Positions 34,479-43,200 are shown, counted from the first letter of the stretch. The stretch is DNA of 64,000 nucleotides from Blastococcus aurantiacus (GCF_900102425.1 NZ_FNBT01000001.1:186001-250000), one strand, 5' to 3'. Translations and numbers: made by a program. The notes: generated by a model not told the origin, from the letters alone.

Positions 34479-36281
34479 ATGTCGACCGCGACGCCGTACC
34501 GCCGCTTGAGCCACCGGGTCCGGGCGCTGCCGGGTCTCCTCGCCCGGGCGCCGTGGTGGGTGCTCGTGGCCATCGGCACGGCCACCACGGCGCTCGGACT
34601 GCTGCTCGCGGTGCGCCCCCTCAGCTCGCTGACCGTCCTGGGCATCTACACCGGTGTCAGCTGCGTCGTCTCCGGCCTCGGTGACCTGATCGCCCGCCGT
34701 GCCGATCGCGGGAGGTTGTCGCTCCTCACCGGGATCGGCTGGGTCCTCGCCGGCGTGGCCGTCCTCGCCTGGCTCGGCCGGAGCCTTCAGTTGCTGGGGC
34801 CCTTCGTGGCCGGCCTGCTCGTCGTCAGCGGGGTCGTCCGGCTGCTCGACCTGCGCCGCGGCCCCACCAGCGAACGGCTGCTCGCGGGCGCGTTCGGGCT
34901 GTCGGAGATCGCGTTCGGCGCCGTCGCGTGGCTGTGGCCGGACGCCACCCTGCTGGTCATCGCCATCCTCTTCGGGGTCCGCACCGCCGGCTTCGGCCTG
35001 TCACTGGTCTGGCGCGGGATCCGGGCCGCGCGTCGACCTTCCCCGGCCCCGACCGACGCGACGGCCCGGCGTCCGGGATCGCCGCTCCTGCGCTGGGCGG
35101 CCGCGGGCGCGGTCCTGCTGGTGGCGGGCGCGACGCTGGCGGTCAGCGAACAGTTCCGCCAGGGGGTCCCGGTGCTCGACGGCTTCTACGACGCACCCGA
35201 CGACGTCCCCGACGAGCCGGGGCAGCTGCTCCGGGCGGAGCCCTACGACGGCGTCCTGCCGGAGGGGCTGGTGGCGTACCGCATCTTCTACACGACCACG
35301 GCCGACGACGGCGTCCCCGGCCTGGCCAGCGGCGTGGTCGCCGTCCCGGAGGCCGCGGAGGGGCCGGTCCCGCTGATCGCCTGGGCCCACGGCACGGTGG
35401 GCGTCGCGCGCGCCTGCGCGCCCAGCCTGGGGCGCTACGCCATCACCCCCGAGGGCATGCCGGCGATGGACGCCCTGGCCCGCAACGGCTGGGGCATGGT
35501 CGCGACGGACTACATCGGACAGGGGACCGAGGGCGACTTCCCCTACCTGATCGGGCAGGGCGAGGGACGCTCGGTCCTGGACTCGGTCCGGGCCGCACAC
35601 CAGCTGGAGGACCTCGACCTCGCTCCGGAGACGGTGATCTGGGGCCACTCCCAAGGAGGGCACGCCGCCCTCTGGGCCGGGCAGCTCGCCCCGACCTACG
35701 CGCCGGACGTCGACGTCGTCGGGACAGCCGCGCTGTCGGCGGCGAGCGACCCGCTGGCCCTGGCCGAGCTCGTCACCGACCACCCCGGTGCCCTCGGGGC
35801 CAGCCTCGGCATCTCCTTCGTGCTCGCCGCGTACAGCTGGACCTACCCGGACATCTCGATGGACGACGTCCACCCGGCGGCGCGGACGCTGGTGGAGGAG
35901 GCAGCCGCCCGGTGCACCGGCGATCCGGGCACGCTCTTCACCGTCCTGACCGGCGTAGCCGTCTCCCAGGACACGCCCATCCTCCGAGCGGACCCGTCGA
36001 CGGGGGCGGTCGGGCGACGGCTGCGGGAGAACGTGCCCCTGGGCCCCTGGCCGGCACCCTTGTTCATCGGCCAGGGCACCGACGACGAGGTCATCGTCGC
36101 CCGGCTGCAGGACGACTACGTGGCCCGGCTGTGCGCCGCCGGCCGACCCCTGCAGTACACGACGTACGCAGGGAGGAACCACATGGGCGTGCTGGAGCCG
36201 GGTTCGCCGCTGAACGCCGACCTCGAGCAGTGGACACAGGACCGGCTCGCCGGACTCCCTCAGCAGAGCACCTGTCCCTGA
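34479..36281 (+). CDS. DUF308-type membrane domain fused to a secretory-lipase-like hydrolase
   Basis: 600 residues. The first ~200 contain six hydrophobic helices resembling HdeD/DUF308 (TATTALGLLLAVRPLSSLTV). A further helix (AAAGAVLLVAGATLAVS) leads to an extracellular alpha/beta hydrolase of the secretory lipase type: WAHGTVGVARACAPS, VATDYIGQGTEGDFPYLIGQ, nucleophile GHSQGGHAALW, GTDDEV and the final histidine in AGRNHMGVL. It is therefore a membrane-tethered esterase or lipase. Divergent from the ATPase gene; the 227-bp gap holds no obvious motif. Confidence 0.85.
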   Translation: MSTATPYRRLSHRVRALPGLLARAPWWVLVAIGTATTALGLLLAVRPLSSLTVLGIYTGVSCVVSGLGDLIARRADRGRLSLLTGIGWVLAGVAVLAWLGRSLQLLGPFVAGLLVVSGVVRLLDLRRGPTSERLLAGAFGLSEIAFGAVAWLWPDATLLVIAILFGVRTAGFGLSLVWRGIRAARRPSPAPTDATARRPGSPLLRWAAAGAVLLVAGATLAVSEQFRQGVPVLDGFYDAPDDVPDEPGQLLRAEPYDGVLPEGLVAYRIFYTTTADDGVPGLASGVVAVPEAAEGPVPLIAWAHGTVGVARACAPSLGRYAITPEGMPAMDALARNGWGMVATDYIGQGTEGDFPYLIGQGEGRSVLDSVRAAHQLEDLDLAPETVIWGHSQGGHAALWAGQLAPTYAPDVDVVGTAALSAASDPLALAELVTDHPGALGASLGISFVLAAYSWTYPDISMDDVHPAARTLVEEAAARCTGDPGTLFTVLTGVAVSQDTPILRADPSTGAVGRRLRENVPLGPWPAPLFIGQGTDDEVIVARLQDDYVARLCAAGRPLQYTTYAGRNHMGVLEPGSPLNADLEQWTQDRLAGLPQQSTCP

Positions 36282-36287
36282 GCACTC

Positions 36288-36440
36288 GGATCGGTCCAGC
36301 TGATGAACTGCCAGGCCGGCCAGCGTGCTCAGGCCGTTGACCGCCGCATGCAGCAGCGCCGGCGCGAGCAAGCTGCCCGAACGCAACCGCTGCCGGACGA
36401 ACACGACCCCGGCCGCAGTGCGCACGTCGTTCGCGCCCCG
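36288..36440 (-). pseudogene. CPBP-family intramembrane protease, C-terminal remnant
   Basis: About 50 residues on the minus strand (VRTAAGVVFVRQRLRSGSLL, APALLHAAVNGLSTLAGLAV) match the last conserved block of CPBP/Abi membrane proteases. No start, no upstream domains and no stop at the expected place: the frame runs on into antisense of the lipase gene. A 5'-truncated relic between two intact genes. Confidence 0.5.
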
Positions 36441-36518
36441 GCAACCGACCCGCGCGGGCAGGGCGCCGGGCGGCGCCACCGGACCGACGTCGCATCCGAC
36501 GAGAACCTTCCCGGTGAG

Positions 36519-37487
36519 CTACTCCGCCGCGACCTGCCCGAAGTGGCGTCGGTGGTCCCCCGGGGTGGTGTTCAGCCGGCGCCGGAACGCGCGGTTCATC
36601 GTCTCGGGCGCCCCGAACCCGCAGGTGCGCGAGATGCGGTCGACGGCGTGGCTGGTCGTCTCGAGGAGCCGGCAGGCTGCCTCCACCCGCAGCCGCTCCA
36701 CGTGCTCGCTGGGCGTCACGTCCACCTCGGCCTTGAACACCCGGCTGAACTGCCGCTCGGACAGGTGGACGTGCCGTGCCAACGCGGGCACCGACAGGTC
36801 GTCGGTGAGGTGGTCGGGCAGCCACGCCAGCAGCTCGCGCACCGGCTCGCTCTCCGCTGCCTGGGCGGCCAGCATCGTGGAGAACTGCGTCTGCCCGCCG
36901 GACCGCCGCAGGTAGACCACCAGGTGCCGCGCGACCGCCGCCGCCGCCCGGGCGCCGTGGTCGTCGGCGACCATCGCCAGGGCCAGGTCGATGCCCGCGG
37001 TCACGCCCGCGGAGGTCCAGACGTCGCCGTCGCGCACGTAGATGGCGTCGTCGTCGACCGACACCTGTGGGTACTCGGCGGCCAGCTGCCGGCACTCTGC
37101 CCAGTGCGTGGTGGCCCGCCGACCGTCGAGCAGTCCTCCGGCGGCCAGGACGAAGGCGCCGGAGCAGACGGAGGTGATCCGCCGGGCGCCGCCGGCCAGT
37201 CGCCGGACCTGGTCCAGCAGTTCCTCGTCCGCGCAGGCCTCGTCCATGTCGCGGCCGCCGGCGACCACGAGCGTGTCCACCGGCTCGGCGACGTCGCGCA
37301 GTGCGGTCGTGCCGAACGACAGCCCGGAGCTCGCCAGCACCTGCCCACCCGTACTGCTCACCACCTGGGTCCGGTACTCCGCCCCCGGCACCAGGCGGCT
37401 GGCGCTGGAGAACACCTCGAGCGGGCCGGTCACGTCCAGGATCTGCGCCGACGGGAAGGTCACCACCGCGACATCGAGACCGGACAC
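36519..37487 (-). CDS. GlxA-type transcriptional regulator (DJ-1/PfpI plus AraC HTH)
   Basis: About 322 residues. The N-terminal DJ-1/PfpI-like domain starts LDVAVVTFPSAQILDVTGPL and contains ITSVCSGAFVLAAGGLLDGR with the nucleophile-elbow Cys and TAGIDLALAMV. The C-terminal AraC HTH has LSVPALARHVHLSERQFSRV and CGFGAPETMNRAFRRRLNTT. GlxA-type regulators respond to small metabolites. The start may be GTG 37487 or an in-frame one at 37550. Divergent from the hydrolase gene at 37571, which it may control. Confidence 0.9.
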   Translation of the reverse strand: MSGLDVAVVTFPSAQILDVTGPLEVFSSASRLVPGAEYRTQVVSSTGGQVLASSGLSFGTTALRDVAEPVDTLVVAGGRDMDEACADEELLDQVRRLAGGARRITSVCSGAFVLAAGGLLDGRRATTHWAECRQLAAEYPQVSVDDDAIYVRDGDVWTSAGVTAGIDLALAMVADDHGARAAAAVARHLVVYLRRSGGQTQFSTMLAAQAAESEPVRELLAWLPDHLTDDLSVPALARHVHLSERQFSRVFKAEVDVTPSEHVERLRVEAACRLLETTSHAVDRISRTCGFGAPETMNRAFRRRLNTTPGDHRRHFGQVAAE

Positions 37488-37570
37488 GGCGACACGGTAC
37501 GGGGCGGCATGGCCGGATTCGTCAATTCTTCGTCCTGGCGCCCCCGGCACCGGTGGCTCAGTGTCGGACC

Positions 37571-38962
37571 GTGCCCGCGACCGCTGCCCCGCCCGCCACG
37601 ACGGGATCCGACCGCGATGCGGTCCGGAGCGGCGGCGGTCGCGCCCTCGGCCGTCGCCTGGCCTGGGTGGTGGCCGGCTCGGTGCTGCTCGGCCCGCTCG
37701 CCGTCGCCGTGCTCGTGCTGGGCGTCGTCGCCGGCGCGCCCGAGCACGTGCTGATCGGGTGCGGACTGCTCGGTCTGGCGCTGGGGTGGGCGGTGCTCTT
37801 CCTGGCGTCCTCGACGCTGACCGACCGGCCGCAGCGCTGGGCCGCGGTGCCTGCTGCCGCGCTCGGCGCCGGCGGAGCGGCGGTGATGGTCCTCGCGCCG
37901 GGCGACCGCGCGCTGAGCGCCGCCGGCTGGGTCTGGCCGCCCCTCCTCCTGGCGCTCACGGCGTGGACCGCCGCCCGTGCGGCGCGCTCGCTGCACCTCC
38001 GTGTCCCGTTCTGGCTGCTCTCCCCCGCCCTCGTGCTGCTCCTGCTCGCCTCACTCGGCGGCGGCTCGGCGACCCTGCGGACCACGCTCGCCGATGATCC
38101 GCCGTCGATGCCCGGGGAGCTGGTCGACGTCGGGAACCACCGGCTGCACCTGTCGTGCACCGGCTCCGGCAGCCCGACCGTCCTGCTGCTGGGCGGGATG
38201 GGTGAGACCTCCGCCGCCTGGGGGCTCGTGCAGCCCGCCGTCGCCGGCACGACGCGGGTCTGCTCCTACGACCGCGCCGGTCAGGCGTGGAGCGACGGCG
38301 CCACGGGACCGAAGGACGGCCGGCAGGTCGCTGCTGACCTGCACGCCCTGCTGGACCGCGCGGGCGAACCTGGCCCCTACGTGCTCGCCGGGCACTCCGT
38401 GGGCGGTCCTTACGCGATGGTCTACGCGGCGGAGCACCCCGACGACGTCGCCGGCCTGGTCCTGCTGGACTCCGCGAGCCCCTTCCAGTTCACCGCGCTG
38501 CCCGACTATCCCGGCGCCTACTCGTTCATGCGGCGGGCCACGGCGCTCCTGCCGGTCCTGCAGCGCCTCGGTGCCGGTCCGCTGCTGACCTCCGACGTCC
38601 CGGCGGACCTACCGCCCGCGGCCAGGTCGCAGGTGCGAGCGTTCGACGCGAGCCCGCGCGAGCTGCGCGGCCTGCGGGACGAGGTGGCGGCCTACCCCGC
38701 GCTCTTCGAGCAGGCCCAGGCCCTGACCGGGATCGGCAGCACCCCGCTCGTCGTCGTCACCGCGACCGCCGGCGACCGGCAGGCTGGCTGGGCGGACGCG
38801 CAGGCCGCCCTGGCCGAGCTCTCCCCCACCAGCAGTCATCGACTCGTGCCGGCGACGCACACGTCACTGTTGCTGGATGCCGCCGACTCCGACCACACCG
38901 TCGCCGCCATCGCGGACGTGGTGCAGGCGGCGCGGACCGGCTCAGCGGCGGCGGAACCGTGA
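37571..38962 (+). CDS. Membrane-anchored alpha/beta hydrolase
   Basis: 463 residues. An N-terminal unit of five hydrophobic helices (residues ~30-175) is followed by an alpha/beta hydrolase: LLLGGMGETSAAW, nucleophile elbow LAGHSVGGPYAMVYA, the lid region after ASPFQFTAL and the final histidine in VPATHTSLL. The catalytic domain would face outside. GTG start at 37571. Overlaps the next gene by GTGA (38959-38962), so an operon. Substrate unknown. Confidence 0.85.
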   Translation: MPATAAPPATTGSDRDAVRSGGGRALGRRLAWVVAGSVLLGPLAVAVLVLGVVAGAPEHVLIGCGLLGLALGWAVLFLASSTLTDRPQRWAAVPAAALGAGGAAVMVLAPGDRALSAAGWVWPPLLLALTAWTAARAARSLHLRVPFWLLSPALVLLLLASLGGGSATLRTTLADDPPSMPGELVDVGNHRLHLSCTGSGSPTVLLLGGMGETSAAWGLVQPAVAGTTRVCSYDRAGQAWSDGATGPKDGRQVAADLHALLDRAGEPGPYVLAGHSVGGPYAMVYAAEHPDDVAGLVLLDSASPFQFTALPDYPGAYSFMRRATALLPVLQRLGAGPLLTSDVPADLPPAARSQVRAFDASPRELRGLRDEVAAYPALFEQAQALTGIGSTPLVVVTATAGDRQAGWADAQAALAELSPTSSHRLVPATHTSLLLDAADSDHTVAAIADVVQAARTGSAAAEP

Positions 38963-39402
38963 CCGGATCCGCCCCACGGGCGACCATGCCGGCTGGCCTG
39001 ATACGTGCCCCGGCTGCGTGGGGCGTGGTGTTCGGAGGCCTGCAGGCGGCGTCGCCGTTGGGCTTCCCCTGGCTGACCCCAGCCACCGTCTACGCGTTGG
39101 GGCTCACGCTCATCGCGGCTGTGTACGTGGGGTTCAGCGTCGCGGATGGGCGGCCGACGGTCATCGCCGTCGAGATCGGCGTCGCTTCAGCTTTCGTCGT
39201 CGTCGCCGCGGTCGCGGTGACCGGACCGGCCTGGCTGATCGTCGGCGGACTGGCAGGCCACGGCCTCAAGGACCTCTGGCAGCACCGGACCGGCTTCGTG
39301 GCCAACACCCGGTGGTGGCCGGTGTTCTGCGCCGTCGTCGACCTCGTCGCTGCGATTGCCATCGCGCTGATGACGTTGACCCACCGCGGCCTCCCACTGT
39401 GA
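38959..39402 (+). CDS. Small integral membrane protein
   Basis: 147 residues, four hydrophobic segments, starting from a GTG that overlaps the hydrolase stop. Distinct stretches are VYALGLTLIAAVYVGFSVAD, VVVAAVAVTGPAWLIVGGLA, GHGLKDLWQHRTGFVANTRW and VVDLVAAIAIALM. I do not recognise a named family. Notable because about 85 bp of its central coding region (39092-39176) recurs, decayed, at 41130-41213. Confidence 0.75.
   Translation: MTGSAPRATMPAGLIRAPAAWGVVFGGLQAASPLGFPWLTPATVYALGLTLIAAVYVGFSVADGRPTVIAVEIGVASAFVVVAAVAVTGPAWLIVGGLAGHGLKDLWQHRTGFVANTRWWPVFCAVVDLVAAIAIALMTLTHRGLPL
39092..39176 (+). repeat. Source copy of an ~85-bp repeat inside the small membrane protein gene
   Basis: The segment from TACGCGTTGGGGCTCACGCT to CATCGCCGTCGAGAT aligns with 41130-41213 with about ten differences. 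Here it is coding; there it is not. Confidence 0.75.
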
Positions 39403-39491
39403 GGCGGGGACTCTGATCGGCACGCGGCTGGTACCAGCTGGCGAGCCTGCGCGGCTCACCGCAGCTCCCGGTCCCCCGGTGGGGGGACCGC

Positions 39492-40005
39492 GTGACCACT
39501 CCCCCGGCCCCGAGAGCGGCACGCAGTGTCCGACGCGAGTGGGCACTGCTCTCGAGCAGCGATCAGCCACCGGAGCTGTTCGATCCCGCGATGGTCACCG
39601 ACCTGCCGATGGCGGCCCGCCGCTGGCTCGTTCACGCGATCGCCCCCGAGACGCCGCTGTGGCCGTCAGTCATCCTCACGATGCGCGGTGAGATCCGCCT
39701 GGGCGCCTGGCGATTCTTCACCGCCACCCAGGTTCTCGCCCCGCCGCGGGGTTCATCTGGGCCGCCCGCGCGCGTTTCGCCGGCATACCGGTCACCGGCT
39801 TCGACCGATACAGCGCCGGCTCGGGACAGATGGACTGGCGACTCGGTGGTCTGCTCCCCGTCATGACCGCGACCGGGCCCGACGTCACGCGCAGCGCCCT
39901 CGGACGGCTGGCGGGTGAGATGGCACTGGCTCCCACCACCTTCCGCGGGGCCACATGGAACGCCTCGCCGGCCCGCACTGCGTTTCATCCGACGTCCGTC
40001 CACGT
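39492..40005 (+). pseudogene. DUF6544-like protein, frameshifted and degraded
   Basis: The first frame reads REWALLSSSDQPPELFDPAM, AARRWLVHAIAPETPLWPSV, MRGEIRLGAWRFFTATQVLA; then a one-base loss near 39745 (GCCCCGCCGCGGGG) shifts to FIWAARARFAGIPVTGFDRY, MDWRLGGLLPVMTATGPDVT and LGRLAGEMALAPTTF. That order is that of DUF6544/DUF6920 proteins of unknown function. The C-terminal part decays after about 39970. Between here and the SMP-30 gene (40195) I see only remnants. Confidence 0.65.
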
Positions 40006-40194
40006 CCATCGGCTCGTTCGTCCCGGGGGGCGGGTCCATGCAGTGCACCTTCCCGGGTGCCCTGCGCGATCCGTGGACGGGCATAGATCCCCGTCCTGCC
40101 GGTCGCCTGGAGTCGGCAGGAGGCGTCAGGGCTCTCGGGCATACCGCAGGCGCGTGGCGAAGGAAGGGGCTGCCTCGCGCCGTACCTGGCGGCG

Positions 40195-41034
40195 TCAGCC
40201 CATGCCCGCCCCCGGGACGTCGACCGGGGCCACTTCGATCCGGCCGACACGCGGGCCCTCGGCCCAGCTCGGCGCGGTGCAGACGAACAGCGTCCGACCG
40301 TCGTCCCCGCCGAGCGCGCAGGCGTAGGACAGCGACCCCGAGGCGATGGCGACCCTGCCGGTGATCGCGCCGCCCTCGCGCACCCGTACCACCTCCGGCG
40401 TACGCGCCGTGGCCACCCACACGTCGCCGCCGGCGTCCAGGCAGATTCCGTCGGGCGCGATGCCCGGCGTCTCGGCGAAGACCCGCCGCCCCGACAGGGA
40501 GCCGTCGGCGGCGACGTCGAAGGCGGTGAGTCGTGCACCGTACGTCTCGGCGACCACCAGCGTCCGACCGTCCGGCGTCAGCACCATCCCGTTGGGGAAG
40601 ACGACGTCCTCGGCGACGACCGTGACACTGCCGTCGGGGTCGGCGCGCACCAACACCGTCGGCTCCACAGAGGCCCCGCGGACCAGGTCGAAGCCGAAGC
40701 TGCTGACGTAGGCGCGGCCCGCCGCGTCGACGACCATGTCGTTGGCCCGGAATCGGGTGTGTGCCGAGAGATCTGCCCGCGTAGTCGTATCGCCGCCGGC
40801 GACCTCCAGCAGCAGCCGGCGCTGCATCGAGACCACGAGCAGGGTCCCCTCGGGCGTCCAGCCCAGCCCGGACGGCGAGTCGTCGAGGTCCAGCACCGGA
40901 GTCAGGTCGCCGTCTGGCGTCAGCGTGCGCACCCGGCGGTCGTGGAAGTCGGAGAACCAGAGCCGGCCGCCGTGCCAGCGCGGTCCCTCCGGGAATCCCA
41001 GGCCTTCGGCCAGTGTCGTCGTCTCGGCAGTCAC
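40195..41034 (-). CDS. SMP-30/gluconolactonase family hydrolase
   Basis: 279 residues forming the six-bladed propeller of SMP-30/regucalcin. Landmarks: LGFPEGPRWHGGRLWFSDFH with the metal-binding Glu, RANDMVVDAAGRAYVSSFGF, VFPNGMVLTPDGRTLVVAET and APDGICLDAGGDVWVA with metal-ligand Asn and Asp. It hydrolyses a lactone, often a sugar lactone. The GTG at 41034 is six bases after a -10 TATCCT, so the mRNA looks leaderless, with a perfect palindrome just upstream. On its other side the gene runs into remnant DNA. Confidence 0.9.
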   Translation of the reverse strand: MTAETTTLAEGLGFPEGPRWHGGRLWFSDFHDRRVRTLTPDGDLTPVLDLDDSPSGLGWTPEGTLLVVSMQRRLLLEVAGGDTTTRADLSAHTRFRANDMVVDAAGRAYVSSFGFDLVRGASVEPTVLVRADPDGSVTVVAEDVVFPNGMVLTPDGRTLVVAETYGARLTAFDVAADGSLSGRRVFAETPGIAPDGICLDAGGDVWVATARTPEVVRVREGGAITGRVAIASGSLSYACALGGDDGRTLFVCTAPSWAEGPRVGRIEVAPVDVPGAGMG

Positions 41035-41040
41035 CCGCGC

Positions 41041-41046
41041 AGGATA
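41041..41046 (-). promoter_or_regulatory. Leaderless -10 element of the SMP-30 gene
   Basis: TATCCT on the minus strand followed by six bases and the GTG start. The spacing fits actinobacterial leaderless promoters, in which transcription begins at the start codon. Confidence 0.6.
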
Positions 41047-41069
41047 GGTCGGCCTCCGGCAGGCCGACC
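41047..41069. promoter_or_regulatory. Palindrome over the -35 region of the SMP-30 gene
   Basis: GGTCGGCCT and AGGCCGACC form a perfect 9-bp inverted repeat with a 5-nt loop, directly abutting the -10. Its place suggests an operator for an unknown repressor rather than a terminator. Confidence 0.5.
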
Positions 41070-41129
41070 GGGCGTGCGTTCGCGCCCCACAGGGGTCAGC
41101 GAAGTCGACGTCGCAGCCCTGCGCGCTCC

Positions 41130-41213
41130 ACGCGTTGAGGCTCACGCTCACCGCGGCCGTGCAGGTAGGACCCAGCGTCGCGGATGGGCGGCGGACGGGC
41201 ATCGCCGTCGAGA
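41130..41213 (+). repeat. Decayed copy of part of the small membrane protein gene
   Basis: Aligns with 39092-39176 (ACGCGTTG-GGCTCACGCTC, then CAGCGTCGCGGATGGGCGG and CATCGCCGTCGAGA). It has lost its reading frame and stops 11 bp before the -10 of the quinone oxidoreductase fragment at 41225, so two unrelated gene fragments are joined here. Confidence 0.7.
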
Positions 41214-41224
41214 CCGTCGTTCCG

Positions 41225-41387
41225 TAGCGTCCCCTGCATGCGCGCAGTCCAGATCACCGAGATCGGTGGCCCCGAGGTCCTGACCGTCGTCGACGTCCCG
41301 GAGCCCGAGGCGGGGCCTGGCCGGAGCCTGCACGACGTCTCCGCGGCCGGCATCAACTTCGCCGACACCCACCACCAGCTGTCGTGA
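41225..41387 (+). repeat. Quinone oxidoreductase 5' fragment, copy 1 (promoter plus 49 codons)
   Basis: TAGCGT at 41225 with a 7-nt gap, then ATG at 41238 and a 49-codon reading frame MRAVQITEIGGPEVLTVVDV ... INFADTHHQLS that ends in TGA at 41387. It matches the start of the intact gene at 52619 and copies at 43045 and 46894. The catalytic and cofactor domains are absent. Could be a dead gene end or a translated short peptide. Confidence 0.8.
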
Positions 41388-41611
41388 GACCTACCTGAGG
41401 TTGCTCGCCGCAGGGAGTGGTCCGGTCATGCGGGCCAGCGACTCCGGATAAGGCTCGACTATTGCCTCGACCTGGTCACGTCCCTCGCCGACCCGCCGGG
41501 ACTGAGCGCGGTGCGCGCCCCAGTCAGCCGCAGATCCAAGACGTCCTGACCGATCAGCCGCCTACCCACGATCATTGGTTGCCGTCCGCGTCCCCAGGAG
41601 AGTCGGCAACC

Positions 41612-41860
41612 ATGGAGGCCGCCGTCGGCCGTCACACCGCCGTCGACCGCCATCCGACCCTGCACGTCCGCGTTCCAGGTGACGACGACGTCGGTGCGCT
41701 CGACGAGCACCAGGTGATCAGCGCGTTCTGCGTGTTCCGGACCACCAACCGGCACACGTGCCTGGTCGTCGCCCACCTCACCACGCGGTCACTCATGGCC
41801 GGTGGAACGCTCATGGAGACAGGTGCGCCCGACCTGGCCACTCCCCGCCGGGTCACGTGA
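41612..41860 (+). CDS. Hypothetical protein, 82 aa
   Basis: ATG at 41612 has CCAGGAGAG upstream. The sequence (MEAAVGRHTAVDRHPTLHVR, then DEHQVISAFCVFRTTNRHTC, LVVAHLTTRSLMAGG) has a mixed composition but no motif I recognise. It lies just before the PRISE reductase gene on the same strand. May be a gene relic. The 224 bp before it (41388-41611) show nothing clear. Confidence 0.35.
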   Translation: MEAAVGRHTAVDRHPTLHVRVPGDDDVGALDEHQVISAFCVFRTTNRHTCLVVAHLTTRSLMAGGTLMETGAPDLATPRRVT

Positions 41861-41894
41861 GTTTCGTGCACGACTGACAGGAGACCCCAGACAG

Positions 41895-42974
41895 ATGACT
41901 GCACCAGCCCACCCGCGACAGGCCCTCGTCGTGGGTGCCACCGGGATCGTCGGCCAGAACCTGGCGGAACGGCTCACGGCCCAGGGCTGGGACGTGCACG
42001 GGCTCTCCCGCAGCGGGCGGGTCGCCGGCCCGGGGGTGCACCCCGTCAAGGCCGACCTGGCGGACGCCGCAGGACTAGCCGCGGCCGTGGCCGGGCTGTC
42101 ACCCGAGCTGGTCGCGATCACGGCATGGACCCGGCAGGCCACCGAGGCGGAGAACATCGCGGTGAACGGGGCCGCCGTCCGCAACGTGCTCGAGGCGCTG
42201 GAGCCGGCCCGATCTGAGCGGCACGTGGCCCTGATGACAGGGTTGAAGCACTACCTCGGCCCATTCGAGGCCTACGCGCAGGGCGAGATGCCCGACACGC
42301 CCTTCCACGAGGACGAGCCGCGGTTGGACGCTCCGAACTTCTACTACGCGCAGGAGGACGAGCTCTTCGCCGCCGCCGCCCGCGCGGGGTTCACCTGGAG
42401 CGTCCACCGGTCGCACACGGTGTTCGGCTTCGCCGTGGGCAACGCGATGAACATGGTGCTGACGCTGTCGGCGTACGCCGCGATCTGCAAGGAGCTCGGC
42501 AGGCCCTTCGTCTTTCCCGGGTCGAGCACCCAGTGGAACAGCGTGACCGACGTGACCGACGCCGATCTGCTGGCCGACCAGATCATCTGGGCCGCCGGCG
42601 CCGAGGCGGGCCACGACCAGGCGTTCAACACCGCCAACGGCGACGTCTTCCGCTGGCGCTGGCTGTGGCCGCAGATCGCGGCCCACTTCGGCGTGGAGTG
42701 GGAGGGGTACGAGGGACGGATCCGGCCGCTCACCGAGAGCATGGCGGGGGCCGAGGACGTCTGGGCCGGGATCGCCGCGGACCACGGCCTGGTCGAGCCC
42801 GACCTCGGCCGGATCGCCTCCTGGTGGCACACCGACAGTGACCTCGGGCGGGAGATCGAGGTGCTGACCGACATGAACAAGAGCCGCAAGGCCGGGTTCA
42901 CCCAGAGCCGGGACAGCCGCGACAGCTTCTTCCGCTACGTCGAGCGGTACCGCGCGGCGCGCATCATCCCCTGA
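41895..42974 (+). CDS. PRISE-type NAD(P)-dependent reductase/epimerase (SDR)
   Basis: 359 residues. Cofactor motif LVVGATGIVGQNLAERL at the N-terminus, then VALMTGLKHYLGPFEAY and FYYAQEDELFAAAARAGFTW with the Tyr of the catalytic pair. The TGLKHY block is typical of progesterone 5beta-reductase/iridoid synthase-like enzymes, which reduce alpha,beta-unsaturated carbonyls with NADPH. Complete and with normal codon use. It forms a one-gene cassette between quinone oxidoreductase fragments 1 and 2. Confidence 0.88.
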   Translation: MTAPAHPRQALVVGATGIVGQNLAERLTAQGWDVHGLSRSGRVAGPGVHPVKADLADAAGLAAAVAGLSPELVAITAWTRQATEAENIAVNGAAVRNVLEALEPARSERHVALMTGLKHYLGPFEAYAQGEMPDTPFHEDEPRLDAPNFYYAQEDELFAAAARAGFTWSVHRSHTVFGFAVGNAMNMVLTLSAYAAICKELGRPFVFPGSSTQWNSVTDVTDADLLADQIIWAAGAEAGHDQAFNTANGDVFRWRWLWPQIAAHFGVEWEGYEGRIRPLTESMAGAEDVWAGIAADHGLVEPDLGRIASWWHTDSDLGREIEVLTDMNKSRKAGFTQSRDSRDSFFRYVERYRAARIIP

Positions 42975-43044
42975 CGGCCGCCTGCCCGGAGGTCCATCTG
43001 CACCGCTGGGACTCCGGATCAACGGGAACCCCCACCCTCCGGCC

Positions 43045-43200
43045 ATGTGTGCCGTGCAGATCACCCGCTTCGGCGGCCCGAAGGTCATGAGTGTCGTCGA
43101 CGTCCGCGAGTCGGAGGCGGGTCCCGGCCAGCAGCTCTACGAGGGGAGCTCCGCAGGAGTCAACTTCGCCGACACCCACCACTGCCTGTCGGTCAACTGA
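43045..43200 (+). repeat. Quinone oxidoreductase 5' fragment, copy 2
   Basis: 51 codons, MCAVQITRFGGPKVMSVVDV ... VNFADTHHCLSVN, ended by TGA at 43200. It diverges more than the other copies (the -10 is lost: CACCCT) but keeps the same end point after HHxLS. Sits 70 bp after the PRISE gene. Confidence 0.8.
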
